Shown one piece after another: positions 1-7,867 of a stretch of DNA of 47,803 nt. Made by a program: the position numbers and the translations under genes. The stretch's first letter is position 1; each line of letters opens with the position of its first letter. The notes beneath the pieces are model-generated. The model was not told the DNA's origin, did not search any database, and worked only from the letters and a program-made list of their open reading frames with translations. The stretch lies in contig WOYV01000098.1 of assembly GCA_011620585.1 (NCBI GenBank), forward strand, positions 1 to 47,803, in the 5' to 3' direction. The stretch is from Draconibacterium sp. Its GTDB lineage: Bacteria; Bacteroidota; Bacteroidia; Bacteroidales; Prolixibacteraceae.

Positions 1-159
1 GATACCTGGTCTTATTATTCTAAAATAACTGCTTCCTTTCCACCAAATATTTCCAAAACAAGGTTTCTGTTTATTTTGCCAGGTTTCGCCCTCAGTACCG
101 ATTGATACGAACTGGTCTGACACTAACTTGCCAATTTCGGTTTCATCAGGAATGGTCTC

Positions 160-200
160 AAGGATCCGATCTTTCGAAAAGATCGGATCCTTTTCGTTCT
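160..200 (+). terminator. Rho-independent terminator upstream of hisS
   Basis: A perfect 14-bp inverted repeat (160-173 with 179-192, arms AAGGATCCGATCTT) surrounds a 5-nt loop and is followed by TTTTCGTTCTTTTT. It would end transcription entering from the left edge and insulate hisS. The gene it terminates is not recognisable in the first 159 bases. Confidence 0.75.
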
Positions 201-207
201 TTTTCTG

Positions 208-215
208 TATTTTTG
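208..215 (+). promoter_or_regulatory. -7 promoter box for hisS
   Basis: TATTTTTG fits the Bacteroidota -7 consensus TAnnTTTG and lies 19 nt before the hisS ATG, giving a very short leader. No clear TTTG -33 box was seen because the terminator hairpin occupies that place. Confidence 0.55.
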
Positions 216-234
216 CGGCCAAATAAGAATAAGC

Positions 235-1596
235 ATGGCACAAAAACCTTCGGTACCCAAAGGAACCCGCGATTTCTCACCTGTTGAAATGGTGAGAAGA
301 AACTATATTTTCGACACGATCAAGGATGTTTTTCGTTTGTACGGTTTTCAGCCTATTGAAACACCGGCCATGGAGAACCTTTCAACACTGATGGGAAAAT
401 ACGGGGAAGAAGGCGATAAGTTACTGTTTAAAATCCTGAATTCAGGCGATTTTATTTCGAAGGCGCCACAGGATTTGCTCGATGAGAAAAACTCGAACAA
501 GCTTACGACCCATTTTTCGGAAAAAGGATTGCGTTACGACCTTACTGTGCCTTTTGCGCGTTACGTTGTACAATACCGTAATGATATTGTTTTTCCGTTT
601 AAACGTTACCAGATACAGCCGGTTTGGCGGGCCGACCGCCCTCAGAAAGGACGTTACCGCGAATTCTACCAGTGCGATGTGGACGTAATTGGCAGCGACA
701 GCCTGTTGAATGAAGCCGAACTGGTTCAGATCATCGACGATGTTTTTCAGCGTTTGCAAATAAATACGGTGGTAAAAATCAATAACCGCAAAATACTCGC
801 CGGGATTGCTGAGGCAATTGGCGAAGCAGAACGAATGGCAGACATCACGGTCGCTATCGATAAACTCGATAAAATCGGACTTGAAAAGGTAAATGCGGAA
901 ATGCTCGAAAAAGGCATTTCGCAAACTGCCGTTGATAAACTTCAACCTATTCTGAAACTGGAAGGAAATACTGCTGAAAAGTTGGAACAGATTGCCACTG
1001 TAATCGGAAGTACAGAAGTTGGTGCAAAGGGAATTGCTGAAATGCAGACACTTTGGGGCTACATCACGAAGTTCGATCTGAAAACTGAAGTGGAACTTGA
1101 CCTGACGCTTGCCCGTGGTTTAAATTACTACACCGGCGCCATTTTCGAGGTAAAATCAAAAGACGTGCAAATCGGAAGTATTTGTGGCGGTGGCCGTTAC
1201 GACGACCTCACCGGTATTTTTGGCATGCCCGATGTTTCGGGAGTTGGCGTTTCGTTTGGCGCCGAGCGTATTTACGATGTGCTAACGGCTCTCGATCTTT
1301 TTCCACAGGATTCGCTTGAAAACACAAAAGTTCTCTTTATTAACTTTGGAGAAACAGGGGAAGCTTATTGTTTGCCGGTGTTGGCCCAGCTTCGGAAAAA
1401 CAATGTAAATGCAGAAATCTTTCCTGAAAGCGGAAAAATGAAAAAACAGATGAACTATGCCAACCGCAAGGAAATTCCATTTGTAGTACTGGCAGGAGAA
1501 GAAGAAATAGCAGCAAAGAAATTCACCTTGAAAAATATGGAAACAGGCGAGCAGCAATTGCTAAGTGCCGAAGAACTGATAAAAGTCCTGTGTTAA
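235..1596 (+). CDS. hisS: Histidine--tRNA ligase
   Basis: Class II aminoacyl-tRNA synthetase that charges tRNA-His with histidine using ATP in the cytoplasm. The 453 residues open with the family signature PKGTRDFSP (about residues 7-15). The class II motif 2 region GRYREFYQ is near residue 138, the histidine-specific motif ARGLNYYTG near 293 and GGGRYDDL near 318. A C-terminal anticodon-binding domain follows, with [13 protein letters not shown] at its start. The start is the ATG directly after the promoter box. It is monocistronic, with a terminator before it and about 230 bases of non-coding sequence after it. The identification is firm. Confidence 0.97.
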   Translation: MAQKPSVPKGTRDFSPVEMVRRNYIFDTIKDVFRLYGFQPIETPAMENLSTLMGKYGEEGDKLLFKILNSGDFISKAPQDLLDEKNSNKLTTHFSEKGLRYDLTVPFARYVVQYRNDIVFPFKRYQIQPVWRADRPQKGRYREFYQCDVDVIGSDSLLNEAELVQIIDDVFQRLQINTVVKINNRKILAGIAEAIGEAERMADITVAIDKLDKIGLEKVNAEMLEKGISQTAVDKLQPILKLEGNTAEKLEQIATVIGSTEVGAKGIAEMQTLWGYITKFDLKTEVELDLTLARGLNYYTGAIFEVKSKDVQIGSICGGGRYDDLTGIFGMPDVSGVGVSFGAERIYDVLTALDLFPQDSLENTKVLFINFGETGEAYCLPVLAQLRKNNVNAEIFPESGKMKKQMNYANRKEIPFVVLAGEEEIAAKKFTLKNMETGEQQLLSAEELIKVLC

Positions 1597-1826
1597 TATT
1601 CTGAATTATTGGAAATTGCGACTCTAATTCGTTGTAGCATGAATATCCCGGTTCCAAACCGACTGGTAAAAACCCTTGGAGGCGACGTTCGCTTTCCGTG
1701 AACATCGTTTTGTTTCAAGGTCTTCTTCATCATAAATATTAGCATTTACAAGAATTCTACTTTCCAGGAAGACCCCATTTTCTGATGTAATCCATTCAAT
1801 ATTTTAACAGTTCTCAAAGTACTATC

Positions 1827-3335
1827 ATGACAAAACGCGTTTTTGAAATAACACCTAATAACCTCACATACAGCATTATTGAAGATATTCTTGACAACGA
1901 CATTAAACTGGTCCTTTCTGATATATCGGTCGAACTCATCCAAAAAAGCAAAAAATATCTTGATCGAAAACTTGAGAAATCGGAGAAACCATTATACGGA
2001 ATCAATACTGGTTTTGGAGCGCTTTGCGACATCGAGATTTCGAAGGAAGACCTGAGCAAACTTCAGCATAACCTGGTGGTTTCGCATGCCTGCAACATAG
2101 GCGACGAAGTTCCGGCCGACGTGGTAAAACTGATGCTGTTGTTAAAAGCACATGCTTTATCAAAAGGAAATTCCGCGGTTCAACTGATTACCGTACAACG
2201 TATTCTCGATCTTTTTAACCACAATGTATTACCCATTGTACGCGAACAAGGATCGCTTGGTGCAAGTGGCGATCTCGCCCCGCTTGCCATGTTGTTTCTG
2301 CCATTAATTGGCTTGGGTGAAGTAAATTTCGAAGGAAAGAAAGCTAAGTCTTTCGAGGTACTTCAACAATTTGGCTGGGAACCTGTAAAACTGGAAGCCA
2401 AAGAAGGGCTGGCATTGCTGAATGGAACCCAGTTTATGAGCGCCCACGCGGTTTACACCTTGCTAAAAACTTTCCGCATTATCGATCAGGGAGATATTAT
2501 CGGGGCACTTTCGCTCGATGCCTACGACGGGTTACTGGAACCTTTTTCTGAAAACATTCAACGGATCAGACCGCACAAAGGACAAGCCGAAACCGCCAAA
2601 AATTTCAGGCATGTGCTTGCCGGCAGCGAAATGCAATCGAGAGCCAAAAAACACATCCAGGATCCCTATTCGTTCCGTTGTATCCCACAGGTACATGGCG
2701 CGGTAAAAGACGCCGTAAAATATGTGGCCAAAGTAGTTGAAACCGAAATTAACTCGGTAACAGATAATCCTACGGTATTTCCCGACGAAGACCTGATTAT
2801 TTCGGGAGGTAATTTCCATGGCGAACCACTGGCACTCTCGCTCGATTTTCTGGTAATGGCGCTTAGTGAATTGGGGAGTATTTCGGAACGTAGGACCTAC
2901 CGTTTAATTTCGGGTGAACGGGAACTACCTGAATTCCTGGTGGCCAACCCCGGGCTGAACTCTGGTTTTATGATCCCGCAATATGCTGCCGCCTCCATTG
3001 TAAGCCAAAACAAACAATATTGTACGCCGGCTTCGGTCGATTCCATTCCTTCGTCGAACGAACAGGAAGACCATGTGAGTATGGGTGGCAACGCCGCAAC
3101 AAAAGCTTTAAAAGTGGCGCTGAACACCGAAAAAATTCTGGCAATTGAATTATACAATGCAGCACAGGCAATGGATTTCCGCAGGCCGGTAAAAACTTCT
3201 CCTTTCCTCGAAAGCTTTTTGAAAGACTACCGGAAAAAAGTAAGTTTTGTGGAAGAAGATACTTTAATGTACGAAGGAATCAACAACACGGTTGATTTTA
3301 TGAATCATACCCGCACCAAACGATTGGCGCGATAA
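1827..3335 (+). CDS. hutH: Histidine ammonia-lyase
   Basis: Removes ammonia from L-histidine to give trans-urocanate, the first step of histidine degradation. The 502 residues carry the Ala-Ser-Gly triad (GSLGASGDLAPLA, near residues 142-154) that cyclises into the MIO electrophilic cofactor. The substrate-selectivity position reads NLVVSHACN near residue 84. The Ser-His pair there is typical of histidine rather than tyrosine or phenylalanine lyases. A phosphoenzyme-like C-terminal helical region with SIPSSNEQEDHVSMG is also family-typical. No hutU, hutI or formiminotransferase gene is present in the window, so the rest of the pathway must be elsewhere or the enzyme serves another purpose. 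The start is the only ATG upstream of the conserved fold. Confidence 0.95.
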   Translation: MTKRVFEITPNNLTYSIIEDILDNDIKLVLSDISVELIQKSKKYLDRKLEKSEKPLYGINTGFGALCDIEISKEDLSKLQHNLVVSHACNIGDEVPADVVKLMLLLKAHALSKGNSAVQLITVQRILDLFNHNVLPIVREQGSLGASGDLAPLAMLFLPLIGLGEVNFEGKKAKSFEVLQQFGWEPVKLEAKEGLALLNGTQFMSAHAVYTLLKTFRIIDQGDIIGALSLDAYDGLLEPFSENIQRIRPHKGQAETAKNFRHVLAGSEMQSRAKKHIQDPYSFRCIPQVHGAVKDAVKYVAKVVETEINSVTDNPTVFPDEDLIISGGNFHGEPLALSLDFLVMALSELGSISERRTYRLISGERELPEFLVANPGLNSGFMIPQYAAASIVSQNKQYCTPASVDSIPSSNEQEDHVSMGGNAATKALKVALNTEKILAIELYNAAQAMDFRRPVKTSPFLESFLKDYRKKVSFVEEDTLMYEGINNTVDFMNHTRTKRLAR

Positions 3336-3361
3336 ATTAATTGTAATGGCTCGTCATTCTT

Positions 3362-3769
3362 TTACAATTTTTCCTTTTTAAGGATATCCCCAGTTTCGTT
3401 GAGCAGGAGAAAGTAACGCTGAAGTTCGTTGTCGCGTACAATGAGTTCGTATTGTAAAATACCTTTACACTCTATTTTTATCGCGTTCATTAGTTCGCCC
3501 TCTTTATCGGCCACTTGTGACAAGTTCACCGGTAGTTGGCTCAGTGGCAGATTAATCTTCAGACAAAAAACCGAACCATCGGGTTGAAATGTGGCAATGT
3601 GTTCCAACTCATCCAGATAAAATACAGCTTCGTGATTTTTACCCGTCTTTTGCCACTCGACATTGATCGACTGACTAAAACGTTCTTCAAATTTTTGTTT
3701 CACAGCTTTCGGAACCTCTACCTCCCTGCTGCCCGCAAATATTTTCTGAAAAAAATTCTTGATCTCCAT
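3362..3769 (-). CDS. Small PepSY-like protein
   Basis: A 135-residue acidic protein without a signal peptide or membrane segment. Residues about 20-60 (VPKAVKQKFEERFSQSINVEW, then an aromatic/acidic strand) resemble the PepSY-like domains common in Bacteroidota, in which a helix is followed by a beta sheet. A second similar unit seems to lie in the C-terminal half (YELIVRDNELQRYFLLLNE). It sits about 65 bases downstream of an ECF sigma gene on the same strand, so the two are probably co-transcribed. It could be a sigma-associated modulator, but nothing in the sequence proves a function. It converges on hutH, separated by 26 bases. Confidence 0.7.
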   Translation of the reverse strand: MEIKNFFQKIFAGSREVEVPKAVKQKFEERFSQSINVEWQKTGKNHEAVFYLDELEHIATFQPDGSVFCLKINLPLSQLPVNLSQVADKEGELMNAIKIECKGILQYELIVRDNELQRYFLLLNETGDILKKEKL

Positions 3770-3835
3770 TGGCTTATTATTGCATTTTTCTGTTCTTTCT
3801 TATGACGTAAAATATGTATATGGTAACGGCTTGGC

Positions 3836-4405
3836 TCATAACTTTTTTAATTCGTGCTGAAACAAATAAATTACCCGGGTGCGCGCCCTTTTCAATCTCA
3901 TTTTTACCGCATCTTCGCTGATTCGAAGAGTTTGTGCAATTTGTTTTCCCGGCAGATTATCCTGGTATTTCATCAGTAAAAGCGCTTTTTCTTCGGGGTG
4001 GATCATTTCGAGTATCCTGAGAAGATTTTCGTAACTCATTTGCTCCAAGTCGGCTTCCGACTCATCCGGGATATCCGGGATCTCATTTTCGCTGTTCCAG
4101 TTTGGATAGTGCAGCTTTTTTTTCCGGCGCAGGTAATCGATCGAATAATTGTAAGTTATGGCATACAACCAGGATGAGAACCGTGAATTACCTTTGAACC
4201 CCGGTAATTTTTCATAGGCTTTCGACAGGATGTCGTTGGCAAAATCTTCTGCCATATCGCGGTTTTTCAAAAAACTGTGACATTTATCCACCACCTTCAA
4301 ATAATATCGCTTATACAATATTTCGAAGAGTTCCGTGCGGTTGTCTTCTACAATCCGCCGGGCCAGTTCTTCATCGCTGATATCATTCCATTTTTCCTTT
4401 GCCAT
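3836..4405 (-). CDS. ECF-type RNA polymerase sigma factor
   Basis: A 189-residue sigma-70 family protein with only regions 2 and 4. Region 2 spans about residues 25-100 and includes DMAEDFANDILSKAYEKL and the DNA-melting stretch RFSSWLYAITYNYSIDYLRR. Region 4 (about 130-180) holds the helix-turn-helix GKQIAQTLRISEDAVKMRLKR. It directs core RNA polymerase to a specific promoter set. No membrane anti-sigma factor follows; the next gene is the small soluble PepSY-like protein, an unusual partner if it is one. The start is the ATG at the family-typical distance from region 2. Confidence 0.92.
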   Translation of the reverse strand: MAKEKWNDISDEELARRIVEDNRTELFEILYKRYYLKVVDKCHSFLKNRDMAEDFANDILSKAYEKLPGFKGNSRFSSWLYAITYNYSIDYLRRKKKLHYPNWNSENEIPDIPDESEADLEQMSYENLLRILEMIHPEEKALLLMKYQDNLPGKQIAQTLRISEDAVKMRLKRARTRVIYLFQHELKKL

Positions 4406-4557
4406 AAGCTAAAATTCAGAAAAAGAAAAAAATATTTATTTCATGCGTTACTTCCATTTCAATCTCCGTCTAAATGAAAATCTCGGACATAAATATATTA
4501 CCAACGAATGTAATAATTGGCTCCGAAATTAAATATGAAATAATACTAAGATTTAGG

Positions 4558-5160
4558 ATGAAAACAAAATTGATGACCCTTTTTACAGCCCTGAGCGTGG
4601 CTGTTTTATTAAGCAGTTGTGGAAAAGTTCCACAAGCAGAAATTGATGCTGCCAATGCAGCCATTGAAGCAGCTCAAACTGCCGGCGCCGATGTGTATGT
4701 TGCAGGTGATTTTGCCGCCCTACAGGATTCGATGAATGTTGTTAACCAGAAAGTTGAAGAACAAAACGGGAAACTGTTCAAGAATTACAAAGCAGTGGGC
4801 GCAACGCTGGCAGCAGTAACTCAAATGGCTGGCGAAGTACAGGCCAAGGCTGAAGCTAAAAAAGAAGAAATCCGTAACGAGATTATTGCTTTGCAAGCCG
4901 AAGTAAGCGCACTGAACAACCAAAACAACGAACTGGTGGCACAGGCCCCAAAAGGAAAAGAAGGAACTGCTGCACTGGAAGCGATTAAAAGCGATATTGG
5001 CGTAGTTGAAGCTTCGATGGCCGAAGTAAACAACCAACTTACAGCCGGCGAATTAATGCCCGCCCTCGACAAAGCCAAAGCAGCCAAAGAAAAAGCACAG
5101 GCTTTAAACACTGAACTTAGCGAAGTGATTGCCAGGTACAGCAAAAACAAGAGAAAATAA
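4558..5160 (+). CDS. Alpha-helical lipoprotein with C-terminal lysine (Lpp-like candidate)
   Basis: A 200-residue protein. An upstream ATG at 4474 is in frame, but the ATG at 4558 is preferred because it places a normal lipoprotein signal peptide at the N-terminus: basic start, hydrophobic core and lipobox LLSSC with Cys21. The mature 180 residues are rich in Ala, Glu, Lys and Gln and predicted to be almost wholly helical (two or three long heptad-rich helices). The protein ends RYSKNKRK, with lysine as the last residue. Braun's lipoprotein of E. coli also ends in lysine, and that residue is joined to peptidoglycan by L,D-transpeptidases; two such enzymes are encoded immediately downstream. 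A strong hairpin separates this gene from them. The anchoring role is inferred. Confidence 0.85.
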   Translation: MKTKLMTLFTALSVAVLLSSCGKVPQAEIDAANAAIEAAQTAGADVYVAGDFAALQDSMNVVNQKVEEQNGKLFKNYKAVGATLAAVTQMAGEVQAKAEAKKEEIRNEIIALQAEVSALNNQNNELVAQAPKGKEGTAALEAIKSDIGVVEASMAEVNNQLTAGELMPALDKAKAAKEKAQALNTELSEVIARYSKNKRK

Positions 5161-5186
5161 TTAAGGTACAGCCCTTTAAAGAATTT

Positions 5187-5217
5187 CCCCGGGACATTAA
5201 TTGCCCGGGGATTTTTC
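5187..5217 (+). terminator. Hairpin terminator or attenuator after the lipoprotein gene
   Basis: CCCCGGG (5187-5193) pairs with CCCGGGG (5204-5210) around a 10-nt loop and is followed by ATTTTT. It lies 27 bases after the lipoprotein stop and about 20 bases before the next start. If leaky, it would give much lipoprotein mRNA and little transpeptidase mRNA. Confidence 0.75.
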
Positions 5218-5230
5218 TATCTGATAATTT

Positions 5231-6346
5231 ATGCGAAGAAAAACTTTTTACTGGTTATCCACCGTTGCGCTGTTTTTAAGTTTTGCTGTTTTCCGGGTAA
5301 TACGAAATGTGCCTCAACCACCAGGCCCTGAAATGAAAATGGCTTTGGAAGCCTTGAGTGAAGCACAAAAAGCAAATGCACAGCTCTATGCACGCGATGC
5401 ATTTAACCAGGCACAAATGGCTTACGATTCAGCCATGGAAAACTGGTCGAAAGAAAACAGCAGATTCTTTCTTTTTCGTGATTACTCGCAAGTAAATAAC
5501 TGGGTTTCTGTGGTATTGGAAAAAGCCGACGAAGCTCAAAAGCTTTCGGGCAAACGCACCAAATCAACCAGTAAAAGGATACAAGAAGGATTGATTCAGT
5601 TGGATAAAAAGATCGCTATTTTCGAATTGTATTATAAACGAATGCCTTTGCCCCAAAGCATTCTGAAAAATCATAACAAAGGTGTAATGAAGCTTTCAGA
5701 AACCAGGCATGCGTTTGGGAATAAGCGTTTTAGCGAAGCTGAAAAATATTTTGAACAAGCCTGGGAATTGATCAATTCATCGAACGACAAAGCCGAAATC
5801 CTGGTACAGAACTGGTTCAGTTCTCACGTTAGCTGGCAAAAAAATGCCAAACAAGCCATACAACTTTCTGCCAACAGCAAAAAAGTAATTTTGGTTGACA
5901 AATTTGCTCACAAGTGCTTTTTATATCAGAATAAAAAGCTTGTAAAAACCCTGGATGTTGAATTTGGCCCAAACTGGATGGGCGACAAAATAGTAAAAGG
6001 CGACAAAGCCACACCTGAAGGGACTTACAAGATCACAGCGAAAAAAAGCGGAGCACAAACCAAATTTTACAAAGCCTTACTGATCGACTATCCGAATAGT
6101 GAAGATAAGATCAGGTTCGAAAAAGCGAAGAGCAAGAAACTGATTCCTGCGAAAGCCGATATTGGCGGATTGATTGAATTTCACGGAATGGGAGGAAAAG
6201 GGGTTGACTGGACAGATGGATGTGTTGCACTGATGAATACCGACATGGATGCCTTATTTAGGTTTGCAGGCGTTGGAACCCCTGTAACCATTGTAGGCTC
6301 GGTGCAGCCGCTCGAATCAATAATTAAAGATTCTGTATTACAATGA
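5231..6346 (+). CDS. L,D-transpeptidase (YkuD domain) with N-terminal helical domain
   Basis: A 371-residue envelope protein. Residues about 5-23 form a signal anchor. Residues 35-200 are helical and resemble the DUF4398-like repeats often fused to envelope enzymes (EALSEAQKANAQLYARDAF). The YkuD catalytic domain covers about 217-355, starting KKVILVDKFAHKCFLYQ. The active site is seen as His318-Gly and Thr-Asp-Gly-Cys331 followed by VALMN, the nucleophile being Cys331. Enzymes of this family make 3-3 peptidoglycan cross-links or attach lipoproteins to diaminopimelate. The stop overlaps the next gene's start (ATGA), so the two are translationally coupled. Confidence 0.92.
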   Translation: MRRKTFYWLSTVALFLSFAVFRVIRNVPQPPGPEMKMALEALSEAQKANAQLYARDAFNQAQMAYDSAMENWSKENSRFFLFRDYSQVNNWVSVVLEKADEAQKLSGKRTKSTSKRIQEGLIQLDKKIAIFELYYKRMPLPQSILKNHNKGVMKLSETRHAFGNKRFSEAEKYFEQAWELINSSNDKAEILVQNWFSSHVSWQKNAKQAIQLSANSKKVILVDKFAHKCFLYQNKKLVKTLDVEFGPNWMGDKIVKGDKATPEGTYKITAKKSGAQTKFYKALLIDYPNSEDKIRFEKAKSKKLIPAKADIGGLIEFHGMGGKGVDWTDGCVALMNTDMDALFRFAGVGTPVTIVGSVQPLESIIKDSVLQ

Positions 6347-7056
6347 AAACAAAACTGTTGAAATACTATTTGCAGTCGCTTCAACAAATCGACCGGTTAA
6401 AACTCGCAAGAAACATTCGCACACCTCTTGTTTTAATCATTTCGGTTCTGGTTTTTGTTTCGGTCATTCTGTTTTTCACACCCTGGTTGATGAACCAACC
6501 CTTGTTTTTTAAAACACAACAAAAACACGCGGAACAAAAAATGGAAGAACCAGACGCAACGATGCTAAAGGTGGGTATTGTTCTGCTTCAGAAAAAGATA
6601 GACCGGCTTACTCCAGGTGGTGTTTATTTGGTTATCAACACCTCTGACAATTCTTTTTCGCTCTATAAAAACAAGGAACTGGTTCGCGAAGGCGCCTGCT
6701 CCACCGGAAGTTATATAAAATTGGAAGCAGGAAATGAAAAAAGCTGGATTTTTGAGACACCCAAAGGAGTATTCACCATAAGAGGAAAAGTTACTGATCC
6801 GGTGTGGAGAAAACCTGATTGGGCTTTTGTGGAAGAAGGGTTGGCCGTTCCTCCTCCCGGTGACCCATCGCGTTACGAATATGGTGTTTTAGGCGATTAC
6901 GCTCTCAGTTTAGGCGATGGTTATCTTATACACGGAACGCTTTACAAGCGATTTCTAGGGTTGCCGGTTACGCATGGCTGTGTGCGCATGGGCGACGATG
7001 ACCTGGAAACGGTTTATAACACGTTACCAATTGGCGCCAAAGTTTTTATTTTCTGA
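6343..7056 (+). CDS. Second L,D-transpeptidase (YkuD domain), membrane anchored
   Basis: A 237-residue protein with a transmembrane segment at about 26-47 (PLVLIISVLVFVSVILFF) and a periplasmic YkuD domain at about 85-237. It opens with VYLVINTSDNSFSLYKNKEL, and the catalytic signature is complete: His197-Gly in LIHGT and Thr-His-Gly-Cys213-Val-Arg. The active-site spacing is shorter than in the preceding transpeptidase, and the sequences are distant, so this is not a recent tandem copy. The two probably differ in acceptor. The start ATG overlaps the preceding stop by 4 bases. The enzyme class is firm; its substrate is unknown. Confidence 0.93.
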   Translation: MKTKLLKYYLQSLQQIDRLKLARNIRTPLVLIISVLVFVSVILFFTPWLMNQPLFFKTQQKHAEQKMEEPDATMLKVGIVLLQKKIDRLTPGGVYLVINTSDNSFSLYKNKELVREGACSTGSYIKLEAGNEKSWIFETPKGVFTIRGKVTDPVWRKPDWAFVEEGLAVPPPGDPSRYEYGVLGDYALSLGDGYLIHGTLYKRFLGLPVTHGCVRMGDDDLETVYNTLPIGAKVFIF

Positions 7057-7082
7057 CAAATATTCTTTTTACCAAATCTAAA

Positions 7083-7847
7083 ATGAAGCATACTCTGCTA
7101 AAAATATTGACCATTTTTGTTCCGGTATTGTTGTTACTGGTTGCCTTGCAATACAGCATCTTTTCGGTTTTATCGGTTCGAAAACAATATCAGGATATTT
7201 GCGACTCAGCCGAAAACAATATTCCTCAACCTAACGAAGAAGACTCCACCTGGGTTCAGTTGTACAAAGAAAAAACCTGGCTCGAATCGCGGTTAAACTC
7301 GGCAAAAAGTGATTCTATTTGTCTATCAATCAATTTAAAAGACAGTGTTATACAACTCGAACTTAAAGGGGTGGTTTTACTAAGTTCACCAATGATCACG
7401 TACTCAACCGATCGCTTACTGAAAGAACTGACTCCCGGAGGATACCATAATTTATTTAGCAAGGAAGTACAGGCAATAAACGACTTATCTACAATCGAGA
7501 AGGTTCCGTTAATTATAAAACAAGCGCCAAAAGATACCATTGAATACGCCCGTCAGAGCCACGCAGTCGACAGTTTACCCAACGAAGAAGTTCATTGGCT
7601 GATGCAATTCGAAAACGGAATCGAATTACACATCGAAGGAAGTGACAGCGATTTGCATAAAAAGATATGGCGAAATAAATTCTGGCAAAAACAAAACTTC
7701 GCGACAACACTTGCAAAATTGAAGAAAACGTTGAGATTTGAAACACCTGAATATCATCCAAGAATTATGGTAGTGATCTCTAAAACCGATGCAAAAGCAA
7801 TTTACAGGGCGCTACCCGAAAAGCCATTAATTTGTATCCGAATGTAA
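7083..7847 (+). CDS. Membrane-anchored protein of the transpeptidase cluster, unknown function
   Basis: A 254-residue protein with an N-terminal membrane segment (about residues 7-27) and an extracytoplasmic remainder. No family is recognised with certainty. It follows the second transpeptidase by 26 bases. Residues about 78-105 (ICLSINLKDSVIQLELKG) resemble the opening strands of the YkuD fold, and the C-terminus RIMVVISKTDAKAIYRAL resembles its closing strand. However, there is no His-Gly...Ser/Thr-x-Gly-Cys active site. It may be a catalytically dead transpeptidase relative acting as a partner, or a separate accessory protein. The gene itself is well supported by length, operon position and signal anchor. 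Confidence 0.8.
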   Translation: MKHTLLKILTIFVPVLLLLVALQYSIFSVLSVRKQYQDICDSAENNIPQPNEEDSTWVQLYKEKTWLESRLNSAKSDSICLSINLKDSVIQLELKGVVLLSSPMITYSTDRLLKELTPGGYHNLFSKEVQAINDLSTIEKVPLIIKQAPKDTIEYARQSHAVDSLPNEEVHWLMQFENGIELHIEGSDSDLHKKIWRNKFWQKQNFATTLAKLKKTLRFETPEYHPRIMVVISKTDAKAIYRALPEKPLICIRM

Positions 7848-7867
7848 AAAATACAAACTGTCCGGTA

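Noticed and set aside
1-150. Open frames on both strands at the left edge (plus frame to TGA at 103-105; minus frame open for about 50 codons).
   Set aside because: Both are short and cut by the window edge, neither shows a recognisable motif, and they cannot both be genes. The terminator at 160-192 fits a plus-strand gene end, but that alone is not enough to call one.
5231-7056. The two L,D-transpeptidases as a recent tandem duplication.
   Set aside because: They differ in length, extra domain, active-site spacing and most of the sequence, so they are distant paralogues.
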